Below, one piece after another: positions 1-7,650 of a stretch of 64,000 nucleotides of DNA. The stretch spans positions 140,104-204,103 of the forward strand of contig NZ_JAFNJE010000006.1 in the NCBI RefSeq assembly GCF_017368475.1, written 5' to 3'. Within the stretch, counting starts at the first letter, position 1; the number at the start of each line of letters is the position of its first letter. This DNA is from Alteromonas sp. 5E99-2. Its GTDB lineage: Bacteria; Pseudomonadota; Gammaproteobacteria; Enterobacterales; Alteromonadaceae. The position numbers and the translations under genes are program-made. The notes beneath the pieces were generated by a model, which saw nothing but the letters and a program-made list of their open reading frames with translations, ran no database searches and was not told the DNA's origin.

Positions 1-486
1 GTTTTGTATTATTTCAAAACGAAGCAAGGCTTATACCATGCAGTACTTAATCAGATATTAGATGTGTGGAACTCTCGCTTTGATCAAGCAAAAGAAGAAG
101 ATGATCCTGCCCTCACGCTGGCAGAATATATTTATGAAAAAATGCAAAACTCGCTACACAACCCTTGTGCGTCAAAAGTTTTTGCCATTGAAATCATAAA
201 TGGCGGACATAATTTAAGTGACTCGTTTTTAGCCGAGCATAAAAAGTGGATGGAAGGAAGAGTCACTATTCTTCAAAGCTGGATAGACCAAGGGAAAATG
301 AACGCCGTCAATCCTGAATATTTGCTCTATCACATATGGGCTTGTACCCAGCACTATGCCGATTTTTCATCTCAAATTACTAATTTGAAAGGCAAGCCCA
401 TGAAAAAAGGTGATTTTTCGCAAGCTACCGATGAGCTAATCAATCTTATATTAACAGGCTGTGGCCTTTCTTTACCCAAGGAATAA
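1..486 (+). CDS. TetR-family regulator, RutR-like (5' end outside window)
   Basis: The frame is open from the first base, so the start codon and most of the DNA-binding domain lie upstream of the window. The first residues (YYFKTKQGLYHAVL) match the end of the TetR helix-turn-helix, helix 4. The rest, about 145 residues with CASKVFAIEIINGG and HIWACTQHYADF, resembles the ligand-binding domain of the RutR/YcdC group (TetR_C_13). Its stop codon overlaps the ATG of puuE (TAATG), which implies one transcript and translational coupling. RutR of E. coli responds to pyrimidines and also controls purine genes. Here the context is purine catabolism, and a perfect RutR-type box lies at 2822-2837. The ligand is unknown; a purine-derived ligand is an inference. 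Confidence 0.85.
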   Translation, partial: VLYYFKTKQGLYHAVLNQILDVWNSRFDQAKEEDDPALTLAEYIYEKMQNSLHNPCASKVFAIEIINGGHNLSDSFLAEHKKWMEGRVTILQSWIDQGKMNAVNPEYLLYHIWACTQHYADFSSQITNLKGKPMKKGDFSQATDELINLILTGCGLSLPKE

Positions 487-1382
487 TGACAATGCATTAC
501 CCTCGTGATCTTGTTGGTTATGGTGCTAACCCGCCTCATGCTCGTTGGCCCAACAAAGCCAAAATTGCAGTTCAATTTGTGCTTAATTACGAAGAAGGTG
601 GAGAAAACTGTGTGCTCCATGGTGATCAGCAATCAGAAGTATTTTTATCTGAAATTGTGGGCGCACAAGCGTTTAACGACCGCCACCTCAGTATGGAGTC
701 TATGTATGAATATGGAAGTCGAGCTGGATTTTGGCGACTCCACAGGCTGTTCAACCAATACAAGCTTCCATTAACCGTATTTGGTGTTGGTATGGCCATG
801 GAGAGAAACCCCGATGCGGTGGCGGCTATGCTCGAATCAAACTGGGAAATTGCAAGCCACGCACACCGCTGGATCCACTTTCAAGATATGTCAGAACAAG
901 AAGAGCGTGAGCACATAGACAAGGCCATTGAAGTTCACAAAGCCGTGACGGGTAAAGCGCCATCTGGCTGGTATACAGGGCGAACCAGTCCAAATACACT
1001 TAAACTTGTTGCTGAACGGGACGACATTCTATATTGCGCCGATTCTTATGCTGATGATTTACCTTATTACGATAATCACTACAGCAAACCATTATTGATT
1101 GTTCCCTATACTTTGGATACCAACGATATGCGTTTTGCCACACCACAAGGTTTTAACAGTGGTGAGCAGTTTTATCAGTACCTAAAAGATGCATTTGATG
1201 TGCTATACGAAGAAGGTGAAACGGCTCCTAAAATGCTTTCAATTGGATTACATTGCCGTTTAATAGGACGCCCGGCAAGACTAATGGCATTAAAACGCTT
1301 TATTGAGTATGTCATTTCAAAAGAACAAGTGTGGGTGTGTACTCGCGAAGATATTGCTAAACACTGGCAAGCACACTTTTAG
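486..1382 (+). CDS. puuE: Allantoinase PuuE (polysaccharide deacetylase-fold)
   Basis: Cofactor-independent allantoinase of the polysaccharide deacetylase superfamily, hydrolysing allantoin to allantoate in the cytoplasm. At 298 residues it has the usual family length. The N-terminus (YPRDLVGYGANPPHARWP, residues 5-22) and FVLNYEEGGENCVLHGD (31-47) are hallmarks of PuuE. EIASHAHRWI (121-130) and GWYTGRTSPN (161-170) are the other conserved blocks. The ATG at 486 overlaps the stop of the TetR gene; a second ATG two codons later is possible. Allantoate amidohydrolase, which uses its product, is encoded at 6403-7650 on the other strand. Confidence 0.93.
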   Translation: MTMHYPRDLVGYGANPPHARWPNKAKIAVQFVLNYEEGGENCVLHGDQQSEVFLSEIVGAQAFNDRHLSMESMYEYGSRAGFWRLHRLFNQYKLPLTVFGVGMAMERNPDAVAAMLESNWEIASHAHRWIHFQDMSEQEEREHIDKAIEVHKAVTGKAPSGWYTGRTSPNTLKLVAERDDILYCADSYADDLPYYDNHYSKPLLIVPYTLDTNDMRFATPQGFNSGEQFYQYLKDAFDVLYEEGETAPKMLSIGLHCRLIGRPARLMALKRFIEYVISKEQVWVCTREDIAKHWQAHF

Positions 1383-1409
1383 CCGTTAAACGAGGGCCCG
1401 GTTTGTAGG

Positions 1410-1435
1410 GATACTGGTTTATATAAACCAGTATC
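1410..1435. repeat. 26-bp perfect palindrome over the permease stop codon
   Basis: Arms GATACTGGTTTAT and ATAAACCAGTATC are exactly complementary with no loop. The permease stop codon (1419-1421, minus strand) lies inside it. Neither side has a clear T-tract, so it is not a classical intrinsic terminator. It may protect the 3' end or act as a weak bidirectional terminator between the converging puuE and permease genes. Confidence 0.6.
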
Positions 1436-2744
1436 TAAGTAAAAACACAAAGGCTAAGCCATAAGTGAATGGACTCACTTCTTTGTATTTACCACAGCCT
1501 AGCTTCAATCCGACATAAGTAATAAAACCCAGCGCAATCCCTTCACTAATACTAAAGGTTAATGGCATCGCAATAAGTGCAACTGATGCTGTGGCAAGGG
1601 ATATCAAGTCATCAAAATCCAACTCTTTAATAGATTCCATCATCAATATGCCAACAATGACTAAGGCTGGTGTTGTGGCCATTAATGGGATGACTTTCAT
1701 AATCGGTGTCAAAAACAAAGCCAGTAAAAAGCAAAGACCTACAACAACTGCTGTTAACCCCGTTCGACCACCTGTAGACACGCCAGCTGCCGATTCCACA
1801 TAACTGGTTACAGGTGATGTTCCTAACGCCGCACCAGCAACACTTGCCGCTGCATCTGCTGTCATAGCTTTTCCCATTTTGGGTAGGGACTTGTTTTCAT
1901 CTAACAAGTTTGCTTTGCGAGAAACTCCAATTAAGGTACCTATGGTATCGAACATATTCACAAACATTAGCGCAAGGATAAGGTCCCAGGTCGCTGCAAA
2001 GTGCTTAATTGGATACATGATATCCATAGCAAAAAACGTGGAACTAATTGGCTCTGGCATGCCGACAATGGCATCAGGTCGTGCAGTTAAAAACCCGTTT
2101 TCGGTAGGAATGAGCATGCCAATAAGTGAAATCACTACAATAGAAATTAAAATACCTGCGGTTACATTTCGTATCACTAACACCAAAGTGAAAATAACAC
2201 CTATAAACGCAAGTAAAACCGCGGGGTCAGATAAATCACCTATAGACACTAAGGTTGCAGGGTTATCTATAATTAACCCCGCATTTTTTAATCCAATAAA
2301 ACCAATGAATAATCCAATACCACACTGTACCCCTATTTTGAGGCAGTCCGGTATGGAGTTAGCCACCTTAGTCCTGACGCCTGTGACAGTGAGCAATACA
2401 AATAAAATACCGTTCCAAAATACGATCCCCAAGGCCGCTTCCCAAGGGATTTCTCGATTTAAGCATATGGTAAACGCGAAAAACGCGTTAAGTCCCATTC
2501 CTGGCGCCAGTGCAATGGGATAATTAGTCATTGCCGCCATTAACAAAGTGCCAATACAGGCTGCTAATGCGGTTACTGTAATCAAACCAGCTGCAGGCAT
2601 GCCGCTAACCGACAAAATACTTGGGTTAACAATGAGTACATAAGACATTGCGGCAAATGTAGTGAGCCCTGCAATGATCTCTCGCTTAACGGTTGTTTTA
2701 TTTTCTGTTAATTTAAACCAGGTCTCTAATAGTGTTCGATTCAT
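1419..2744 (-). CDS. NCS2/AzgA-family purine base permease
   Basis: Inner-membrane proton symporter for purine bases (adenine, guanine or hypoxanthine) of the AzgA/PbuG/GhxP branch. The N-terminal block ending in REIIAGLTTFAAMSYVL, followed by APGMGLNAFFAFT, is diagnostic of this branch, and many hydrophobic segments run through its 441 residues, as usual. VTSYVESAAGVSTGGRTG is the second conserved motif. It is transcribed away from adenine deaminase across a 238-bp gap holding a RutR-type box and two tandem palindromes, so uptake and deamination of adenine are probably co-controlled. The exact base specificity cannot be read from the sequence. Confidence 0.9.
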   Translation of the reverse strand: MNRTLLETWFKLTENKTTVKREIIAGLTTFAAMSYVLIVNPSILSVSGMPAAGLITVTALAACIGTLLMAAMTNYPIALAPGMGLNAFFAFTICLNREIPWEAALGIVFWNGILFVLLTVTGVRTKVANSIPDCLKIGVQCGIGLFIGFIGLKNAGLIIDNPATLVSIGDLSDPAVLLAFIGVIFTLVLVIRNVTAGILISIVVISLIGMLIPTENGFLTARPDAIVGMPEPISSTFFAMDIMYPIKHFAATWDLILALMFVNMFDTIGTLIGVSRKANLLDENKSLPKMGKAMTADAAASVAGAALGTSPVTSYVESAAGVSTGGRTGLTAVVVGLCFLLALFLTPIMKVIPLMATTPALVIVGILMMESIKELDFDDLISLATASVALIAMPLTFSISEGIALGFITYVGLKLGCGKYKEVSPFTYGLAFVFLLRYWFI

Positions 2745-2821
2745 TTGTTTAGTCTTTTATGTTGATATAACTATAACGGCCGTGTTAAACGACGTATTTA
2801 GCGAAAACTTAAAGCAATTTC

Positions 2822-2837
2822 TTGACCATGTGGTCAA
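2822..2837. promoter_or_regulatory. RutR-type operator (TTGACCA-N2-TGGTCAA)
   Basis: TTGACCATGTGGTCAA is a perfect 7-2-7 palindrome and fits the E. coli RutR consensus TTGACCAnnTGGTCAA. It lies 78 bp upstream of the permease ATG and about 145 bp upstream of adenine deaminase. A RutR-like regulator is encoded at the left edge of the window. Binding by that protein is an inference from the match. Confidence 0.75.
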
Positions 2838-2884
2838 ATTTCGGCATAACTAAGCTTAATTGAAACAGTTCTCGATAATAGTGA

Positions 2885-2911
2885 CGTTATCGTAACGACG
2901 TTATCGTAACG
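2885..2911. promoter_or_regulatory. Two tandem 13-bp palindromes upstream of adenine deaminase
   Basis: CGTTATCGTAACG occurs at 2885-2897 and again at 2899-2911. Each copy is a palindrome with arms CGTTA/TAACG around TCG. The pair sits 71 bp before the adenine deaminase ATG, a plausible operator position. The cognate regulator is unknown. Confidence 0.5.
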
Positions 2912-2982
2912 GATACACAGGATTAATTCGCACTAGATTTGCACAATCGCAACATATTGGTGCGTTCACACAACAGGTTACA

Positions 2983-4002
2983 ATGAAAACAAAAACCCTT
3001 ATTCAATCTATTCCAAAAGTAGAGCTGCATTTACACATTGAAGGCACCTTAGAGCCTGAGCTTATGTGGCGCCTTGCGAAAAAGCACGAGTTATCCCTTC
3101 CTTTCGATAGCATACAAGAGATTGCCAACGCGTATCAATTCGATAATTTACAAAGCTTTTTAGATCTCTACTACCAAGGTGCTGCGGTACTGATTGATGA
3201 AGACGATTTTTTTGAACTGATGTGGGCCTATTTTTTACGCTGTAAAGAACAAAATATTGTTCATACAGAAATCATGTTCGACCCTCAAACTCATACTCAC
3301 CGAGGTATTGATTACAGCGTATTCATGCCTGGTTTTTTACGTGCGAAAGCACAAGCAGAAAGTGAACTAGGCATTACAAGTTGTTTAATATTGTCTTTTT
3401 TACGTCATTTGTCACAAGAAGACGCACTGCTCACCCTTGCACAAGCAGAGCCTTATTATGACGCTATCGACGCAGTGGGTTTAGACAGTTCAGAACTAGG
3501 GAACCCACCTGACAAATTTATCGATGTTTTTGCCAAAGCCAAGACACTAGGCTTTAAACGGGTTGCTCATGCAGGAGAAGAAGGCCCACCTGAATATATT
3601 TGGTCAGCATTAAACGACCTAGATGTGCACCGCATCGACCACGGCGTACGCTGTATTGAAGACCCTAAACTCATGGCTCATTTAGTGGCAAACAAAATGC
3701 CACTAACCGTATGCCCGCAAAGTAACTTAAAACTCTGCGTGGTTAACGACATGTCTGAACACAACATTCTCGATTTATTAGAACAAGGTGTAATGGTTAC
3801 GGTCAATTCAGATGACCCCTCTTATTTCGGAGGCTATTTAAACCAAAACTATCAAGCCTTGGATACCCATCTAGCTATGTCAGATGAGCAATTCATTCAA
3901 CTCGTAAAAAACAGTTTTGAAGCCAGCTTTCTTAGTGATAAATTAAAACAGAAGTGGATAAAGGAAGTTGATAAGCTCAATCACTCGCTTAGTCATAACT
4001 AA
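2983..4002 (+). CDS. Adenine deaminase (adenosine deaminase family, type 2)
   Basis: Zinc hydrolase of the adenosine/adenine deaminase family, 339 residues, cytoplasmic. Metal ligands are visible as HLH at residues 16-18, HAGEEG from 196 and NSDDPS from 275 (D277, D278). GLDSSELGNPP (166-176) marks the adenine-specific subgroup, whereas true adenosine deaminases carry a Gly-Asp-Glu pattern there. The expected reaction is adenine + water -> hypoxanthine + ammonia. Its divergent neighbour is a purine permease, which fits uptake and catabolism of free adenine. The ATG at 2983 directly precedes the conserved N-terminus. Adenosine as substrate is less likely but not excluded. Confidence 0.88.
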   Translation: MKTKTLIQSIPKVELHLHIEGTLEPELMWRLAKKHELSLPFDSIQEIANAYQFDNLQSFLDLYYQGAAVLIDEDDFFELMWAYFLRCKEQNIVHTEIMFDPQTHTHRGIDYSVFMPGFLRAKAQAESELGITSCLILSFLRHLSQEDALLTLAQAEPYYDAIDAVGLDSSELGNPPDKFIDVFAKAKTLGFKRVAHAGEEGPPEYIWSALNDLDVHRIDHGVRCIEDPKLMAHLVANKMPLTVCPQSNLKLCVVNDMSEHNILDLLEQGVMVTVNSDDPSYFGGYLNQNYQALDTHLAMSDEQFIQLVKNSFEASFLSDKLKQKWIKEVDKLNHSLSHN

Positions 4003-4214
4003 GTCACATAACTCTAACACTCGTCGAGTTCGTCACAAGATCGCATTAGCAGTTTTAACTGCAATCGTCAGTTAAATAGAGGTATTTGAAAGCCCATATC
4101 CTTCATTGAACTCTCGAGACATCGCAGTATGAATGACTTTATACTCAATATGCACGCCTGATTATTGTCGTAGCTTAAATAGTTCTCGGGTTAGCTAAAA
4201 TTCAATCAATAATA

Positions 4215-4246
4215 AAAAGGCGAACTCATACTTAAGTTCGCCTTTT
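4215..4246. terminator. Bidirectional intrinsic terminator
   Basis: The stem AAAAGGCGAACT (4215-4226) pairs with AGTTCGCCTTTT (4235-4246) around an 8-nt loop, with A-run and T-run on the two sides. It lies between the converging adenine deaminase and alginate lyase genes and can serve both. No gene is visible in 4003-4290. Confidence 0.8.
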
Positions 4247-4290
4247 CTGTAACACAATGCGATGTTAAACCATCACTTTAACGATAATTG

Positions 4291-5436
4291 CTATTCACTA
4301 CATGCAGTGCAATCATTATCATCATGACTTACTTCTAATTGATAGAAGGTAATTTGGTCAAAATCAGCTTCTGTGCCATCAGGACCAAAACCTGTTGTAT
4401 CCGCACCTGGTAAAAGTTGATTATTAAACTCTTCAACAGCAACGTTATTTTGTGTATAAGCACCTGCTTTGAAATACATCCATTCATTACGTCTATCATA
4501 ATCACTGTTTTCAGCTTCCATATCAAAAGTGATTATATCAATGATATCGCCATTTAAATCACCTCTTCGAACAGTAACGTTAATCAAAGCACCAACGTTT
4601 TCTATTTCATAAGAAAATAATTCATCTAAAGCAATGCCTTCATCTGGGTTTTCTGCATCATCATCTCGTGAGCCAACAAAAACGCGCTCTTCTAAATCGC
4701 TGCCCCCATTAATTTCATGAAGCGCATAAATACTGCCTCGTTCATTTTGAGGTAGCTTACGATAATACAGTCTAAGCGGCTCATCATCTTCAGCATGAAT
4801 TTGACCAATAATAGTCGCCCCAATATCATCAGGTCGGCCTGTTTCAGTCACTTTGTTAACACGAAGTGTTGCTCTTAAAAGACCGTTTCGGCCACCTACA
4901 TTCTCAACACCTCGGCCACTACTTCCATTATCATCAAGTATTAAGTTGTCTGGTTGATAACCTAAAACCCAATTATTTTCATTTACGCCTGAGATTCTAA
5001 TACTTAAGCCATTATCACGGCTTGTCACGCCACCGCGAACATATTCACGTAGCTCTGAACGAGGAAAACGTGTATTCAGAGATGTTCTGCCTCCATTGAC
5101 AGGCGACTTAAATACCATGCCACCGTCAGGCCCAGTAAAGAAGTAAGGGTCTGATGATTCCACATCGCTATCGCTACCGAAGAAAAGGTCTTCTGCATCA
5201 TCAAAGTCTGAGTTATTCGGCCCTTCACGCAAGGCAATAAACTCAAAATCATCGATGCGTACACCAGTTTCATTATTTGCTGATATTTCTCGAAGTGCGG
5301 GAGAATCAAGACCCCAAACACTCAAATCAAAGTTTTCCCAAGGAGCAAGATTTGGGTCTAAACCAAACTCATTAACTTGTGCTGACGCTGCACCTGCGAA
5401 TGACATAAAGATCGATACCATCACTAACTTTTTCAT
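4291..5436 (-). CDS. Secreted alginate lyase, polysaccharide lyase family 7
   Basis: Beta-eliminative alginate lyase of family PL7, exported by a Sec signal peptide (residues 1-19, cleavage near ASA). The three PL7 signatures are present: RSELREY (126-132), QIH (212-214) and YFKAGAYTQN (321-330), which carry the catalytic Arg, Gln/His and Lys/Tyr residues. At 381 residues it is a single catalytic domain with an acidic linker-like stretch at about 70-95 and no carbohydrate-binding module that I can see. A Cys pair near the C-terminus (DCTAC) may form a disulfide. The gene stands alone, splitting the purine genes into two blocks. Growth on brown-algal alginate is the implied ecology; mannuronate or guluronate preference cannot be told. 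Confidence 0.9.
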   Translation of the reverse strand: MKKLVMVSIFMSFAGAASAQVNEFGLDPNLAPWENFDLSVWGLDSPALREISANNETGVRIDDFEFIALREGPNNSDFDDAEDLFFGSDSDVESSDPYFFTGPDGGMVFKSPVNGGRTSLNTRFPRSELREYVRGGVTSRDNGLSIRISGVNENNWVLGYQPDNLILDDNGSSGRGVENVGGRNGLLRATLRVNKVTETGRPDDIGATIIGQIHAEDDEPLRLYYRKLPQNERGSIYALHEINGGSDLEERVFVGSRDDDAENPDEGIALDELFSYEIENVGALINVTVRRGDLNGDIIDIITFDMEAENSDYDRRNEWMYFKAGAYTQNNVAVEEFNNQLLPGADTTGFGPDGTEADFDQITFYQLEVSHDDNDCTACSE

Positions 5437-5693
5437 AACAACTGTCCTCCAATGGACTATATAAGTAGTGTTATTAATACTGAAGAGCCAGTATTAACGC
5501 TCGTACTAAAAATGAAAATTAATTGATACTTGCTTTCTTTAAAGTGAACAAAAATTAGTCCACAACCAGAGTATCTTCGTAAAAAAACAAAATTTCAATC
5601 TATTTTTTTGATCATTTTAAAGGTGTACAATCTACTTTACAGAACGCAAACCTATAAACTTAATCTACATATATGACATTCAGAAGAAGATAT

Positions 5694-5784
5694 CGTGACA
5701 ACTATGGATATAGGCATAAACAAGCAAGCTCATGAAGCACTAGCCGAGCATTTAAAAAGGATACTAAAACAAATAGTTAACTGA
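5694..5784 (+). pseudogene. dps-like gene remnant (N-terminal 26-30 codons)
   Basis: A short reading frame from GTG 5694 or ATG 5704 reads MDIGINKQAHEALAEHLKRIL and then a stop within six codons. This resembles the first helix of Dps-type DNA-protection ferritins, which normally continue with the ferroxidase helix (HNFHW block). That block is absent, so this is a truncated remnant. The match is short, so the assignment is tentative. Confidence 0.4.
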
Positions 5785-6034
5785 ATATAAGAAATATTAA
5801 CACCATGCGCTATCCACTGTGTCAGTGGTATTTAAGGCTAGTGCGGAGTTCGCTATGCCAATGCAAATTGTCAATTTGAAGATTCGTTTATAGAAGTCGA
5901 TACCGACGGTAGCTACATCGGGGCTTTTTTTACTTACGGCTTTTAAACGTTAAAAACGAAAGAAATACCATATTACTAACATGAACTTGGTATTTTAGTC
6001 GCACCAAAATATCAAGTTCAGTCATTGCGCTAAA
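5785..6034. other. Non-coding stretch with a possible gene tail
   Basis: No complete gene is visible. Plus-strand bases 5841-5946 encode an open stretch ending EVDTDGSYIGAFFTYGF and a stop, with no start codon and an upstream TAG, so it may be the 3' tail of a decayed gene following the dps-like remnant. I cannot name its family. Confidence 0.3.
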
Positions 6035-6385
6035 TTAGACTAAAGTCACAAATATAGAATGTCGCACTTCGTTGTTCAGAGCTTTTGAGCAATGTCCTTC
6101 GCCAAATGTATCCTCTAAAAGCAATACATCTCCCCCGCCGTAAATGCGTTTTTCACCATTTGACACGGTAAATTCCGCACTGCCTTTTAAGATAAACAGC
6201 AATTGTCTCGCTGGTGCAGGGTGCCATTTAAAGTCGTAATCCGCTGGTGTTTCTCTAAAAATAACGCTGCCTGCTGGGTGTTTCTCTGACAAAAGCCCAA
6301 TTGGTCCGCCATCGGCTAACGGAATATCCAATGTTCCAAAATGACTTTTGCCGTCTTCGCTGGCATAAATTCTGTCTATGATCAT
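6035..6385 (-). CDS. Small cupin-domain protein, last gene of the purine operon
   Basis: A 116-residue single-domain cupin: the block WHPAPARQLLFILKGSAEF (from about residue 54) and GGGDVLLLEDTFGEGH (from about 83) are the two cupin motifs. It starts 17 bp after allantoate amidohydrolase, so it is probably the last cistron of the six-gene operon. It is far too short to be ureidoglycine aminohydrolase, a bicupin of about 260 residues. A role in handling an unstable ureido intermediate, or as a ligand sensor, is possible but unproven. Cupins are functionally diverse and no substrate can be assigned. Confidence 0.7.
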   Translation of the reverse strand: MIIDRIYASEDGKSHFGTLDIPLADGGPIGLLSEKHPAGSVIFRETPADYDFKWHPAPARQLLFILKGSAEFTVSNGEKRIYGGGDVLLLEDTFGEGHCSKALNNEVRHSIFVTLV

Positions 6386-6402
6386 AAATACGCTCGGTTT
6401 GT

Positions 6403-7650
6403 TTATTTTGTCGTTGAATATTGTTCAGAAAGTAAAAGTAAAAATTGATGTAATACGATCAGTGACGCTTCTACATCATGGGTTTTAATCGATTCTGCAG
6501 GATGATGGCTAATGCCTTTGTAACAACGCACAAACATCATAGCCACATCGCATATGTCAGCAATTGCCATAGCGTCGTGACCCGCACCTGATGAAAGCGA
6601 ATAAGGCGTAAAGTCGGCATTGTTTATCGCTTGAGTTAACATTGCCTGTAGCTCAGGTGCACAGCTCACTGCATTTGCACTATGGGTTTGAGTGTAAGTT
6701 AAGCCTGTGTTTCTGTGTTCTGCAATTGATTCAAGTTTCGCTAAAATAGCGTCGAAAGCGCGGTCCCGTAAACGGTCATCTTCACTTCGAATATCTAAAG
6801 AAAACCGAGTTTTACCGGAAATCACGTTGACCCCATTAGGCCTATTTTCTATCGCGCCAACAGTGGCAACAACACCAAATTCTGCGGCGATGCTTTCTAC
6901 CGCTAAAATCATTTCAGCACTGGCGGCCAGAGCATCTTGACGCAACCCCATAGGCACAGTACCCGCATGACCAGCAAACCCTTCGATATCAAACCAAAAT
7001 CGCCTTGCACCATTAATAGCCGTCACTATGCCCACGGGCAGGTTTTTATCTTCCAGCACCGGCCCTTGTTCAATATGGATTTCCAAATAGCCGAGCAGTC
7101 CTGAAGGGTTAGTAATTTTGCTATTGCCAATATTGGCAAAGGACAAACCAAAGTTGGACATGGCCTGACTTAACGTAATGCCTTCACTGTCTGCTAAATC
7201 GGCCCACTCTTTTTGCCATTGCCCAGTTAAGGCTCGGCTACCCAGCAGAGTTGAACCAAATCGCGTTCCTTCTTCATCGCCAAAACCAACGATATCGATG
7301 TGAAATGGAAGACGAATATTGTGACTATGTAAGTAATTCACTACGGCTATAGGTGCTAAAACCCCTAACATACCGTCGTATTTTCCGCCATTTGGCACTG
7401 TATCTAAATGGCTACCCAAAATAAATCGCTGGGCATTTTCATTATCACTTTCGTATCGGCCCCACAAATTGGCTGCGCCATCTTCCCATGTTTTGCATCC
7501 CGCTTGCTGCATCCAGTGCGCAACTAAGTCGTTAGCCTGTCGGTGTTGTTCGGTTAAATAACGTCGGTCAACATAATCAGCTTGGCTCACCGCCCCTAAC
7601 TCATTACACCATGTCATCACCTGACTTGCGGCCTGTACAAAATCAGTCAC
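6403..7650 (-). CDS. allC: Allantoate amidohydrolase (M20 family)
   Basis: Di-metal amidase of the M20/hydantoinase-carbamoylase family, 415 residues. Metal and catalytic residues are visible: GSHLDTVPNGGKYDG (79-93; H81, D83, D92), GFGDEEGTRFGS (122-133; E126/E127) and EIHIEQGPVLE (190-200; H192). The family includes allantoate amidohydrolase, N-carbamoyl amino acid hydrolases and ureidoglycolate amidohydrolase. Position next to the PucG-like aminotransferase and with puuE in the window selects allantoate -> ureidoglycine + ammonia + CO2. Its first codons overlap the 3' end of the aminotransferase gene by 8 bp, implying coupling. Confidence 0.85.
   Translation of the reverse strand: MTDFVQAASQVMTWCNELGAVSQADYVDRRYLTEQHRQANDLVAHWMQQAGCKTWEDGAANLWGRYESDNENAQRFILGSHLDTVPNGGKYDGMLGVLAPIAVVNYLHSHNIRLPFHIDIVGFGDEEGTRFGSTLLGSRALTGQWQKEWADLADSEGITLSQAMSNFGLSFANIGNSKITNPSGLLGYLEIHIEQGPVLEDKNLPVGIVTAINGARRFWFDIEGFAGHAGTVPMGLRQDALAASAEMILAVESIAAEFGVVATVGAIENRPNGVNVISGKTRFSLDIRSEDDRLRDRAFDAILAKLESIAEHRNTGLTYTQTHSANAVSCAPELQAMLTQAINNADFTPYSLSSGAGHDAMAIADICDVAMMFVRCYKGISHHPAESIKTHDVEASLIVLHQFLLLLSEQYSTTK

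Noticed and set aside
1879..2523. 214-codon plus-strand frame within the permease gene
   Set aside because: It is the antisense shadow of a well-supported membrane protein; its translation shows no family features and no ribosome-binding site.
2745..2982. Possible purine riboswitch before the permease or adenine deaminase
   Set aside because: I looked for the three-way junction with conserved loop sequences of purine riboswitches and found only protein-type operator palindromes; such riboswitches are also rare in gammaproteobacteria.
5955..6034. Terminator for the cupin gene
   Set aside because: I see no stable stem followed by T-run downstream of the cupin stop on the minus strand; the operon end remains unmarked.
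6035..6385. Ureidoglycine aminohydrolase for the cupin gene
   Set aside because: That enzyme is a bicupin of about 260 residues with a different active-site set; this protein has a single 116-residue cupin.
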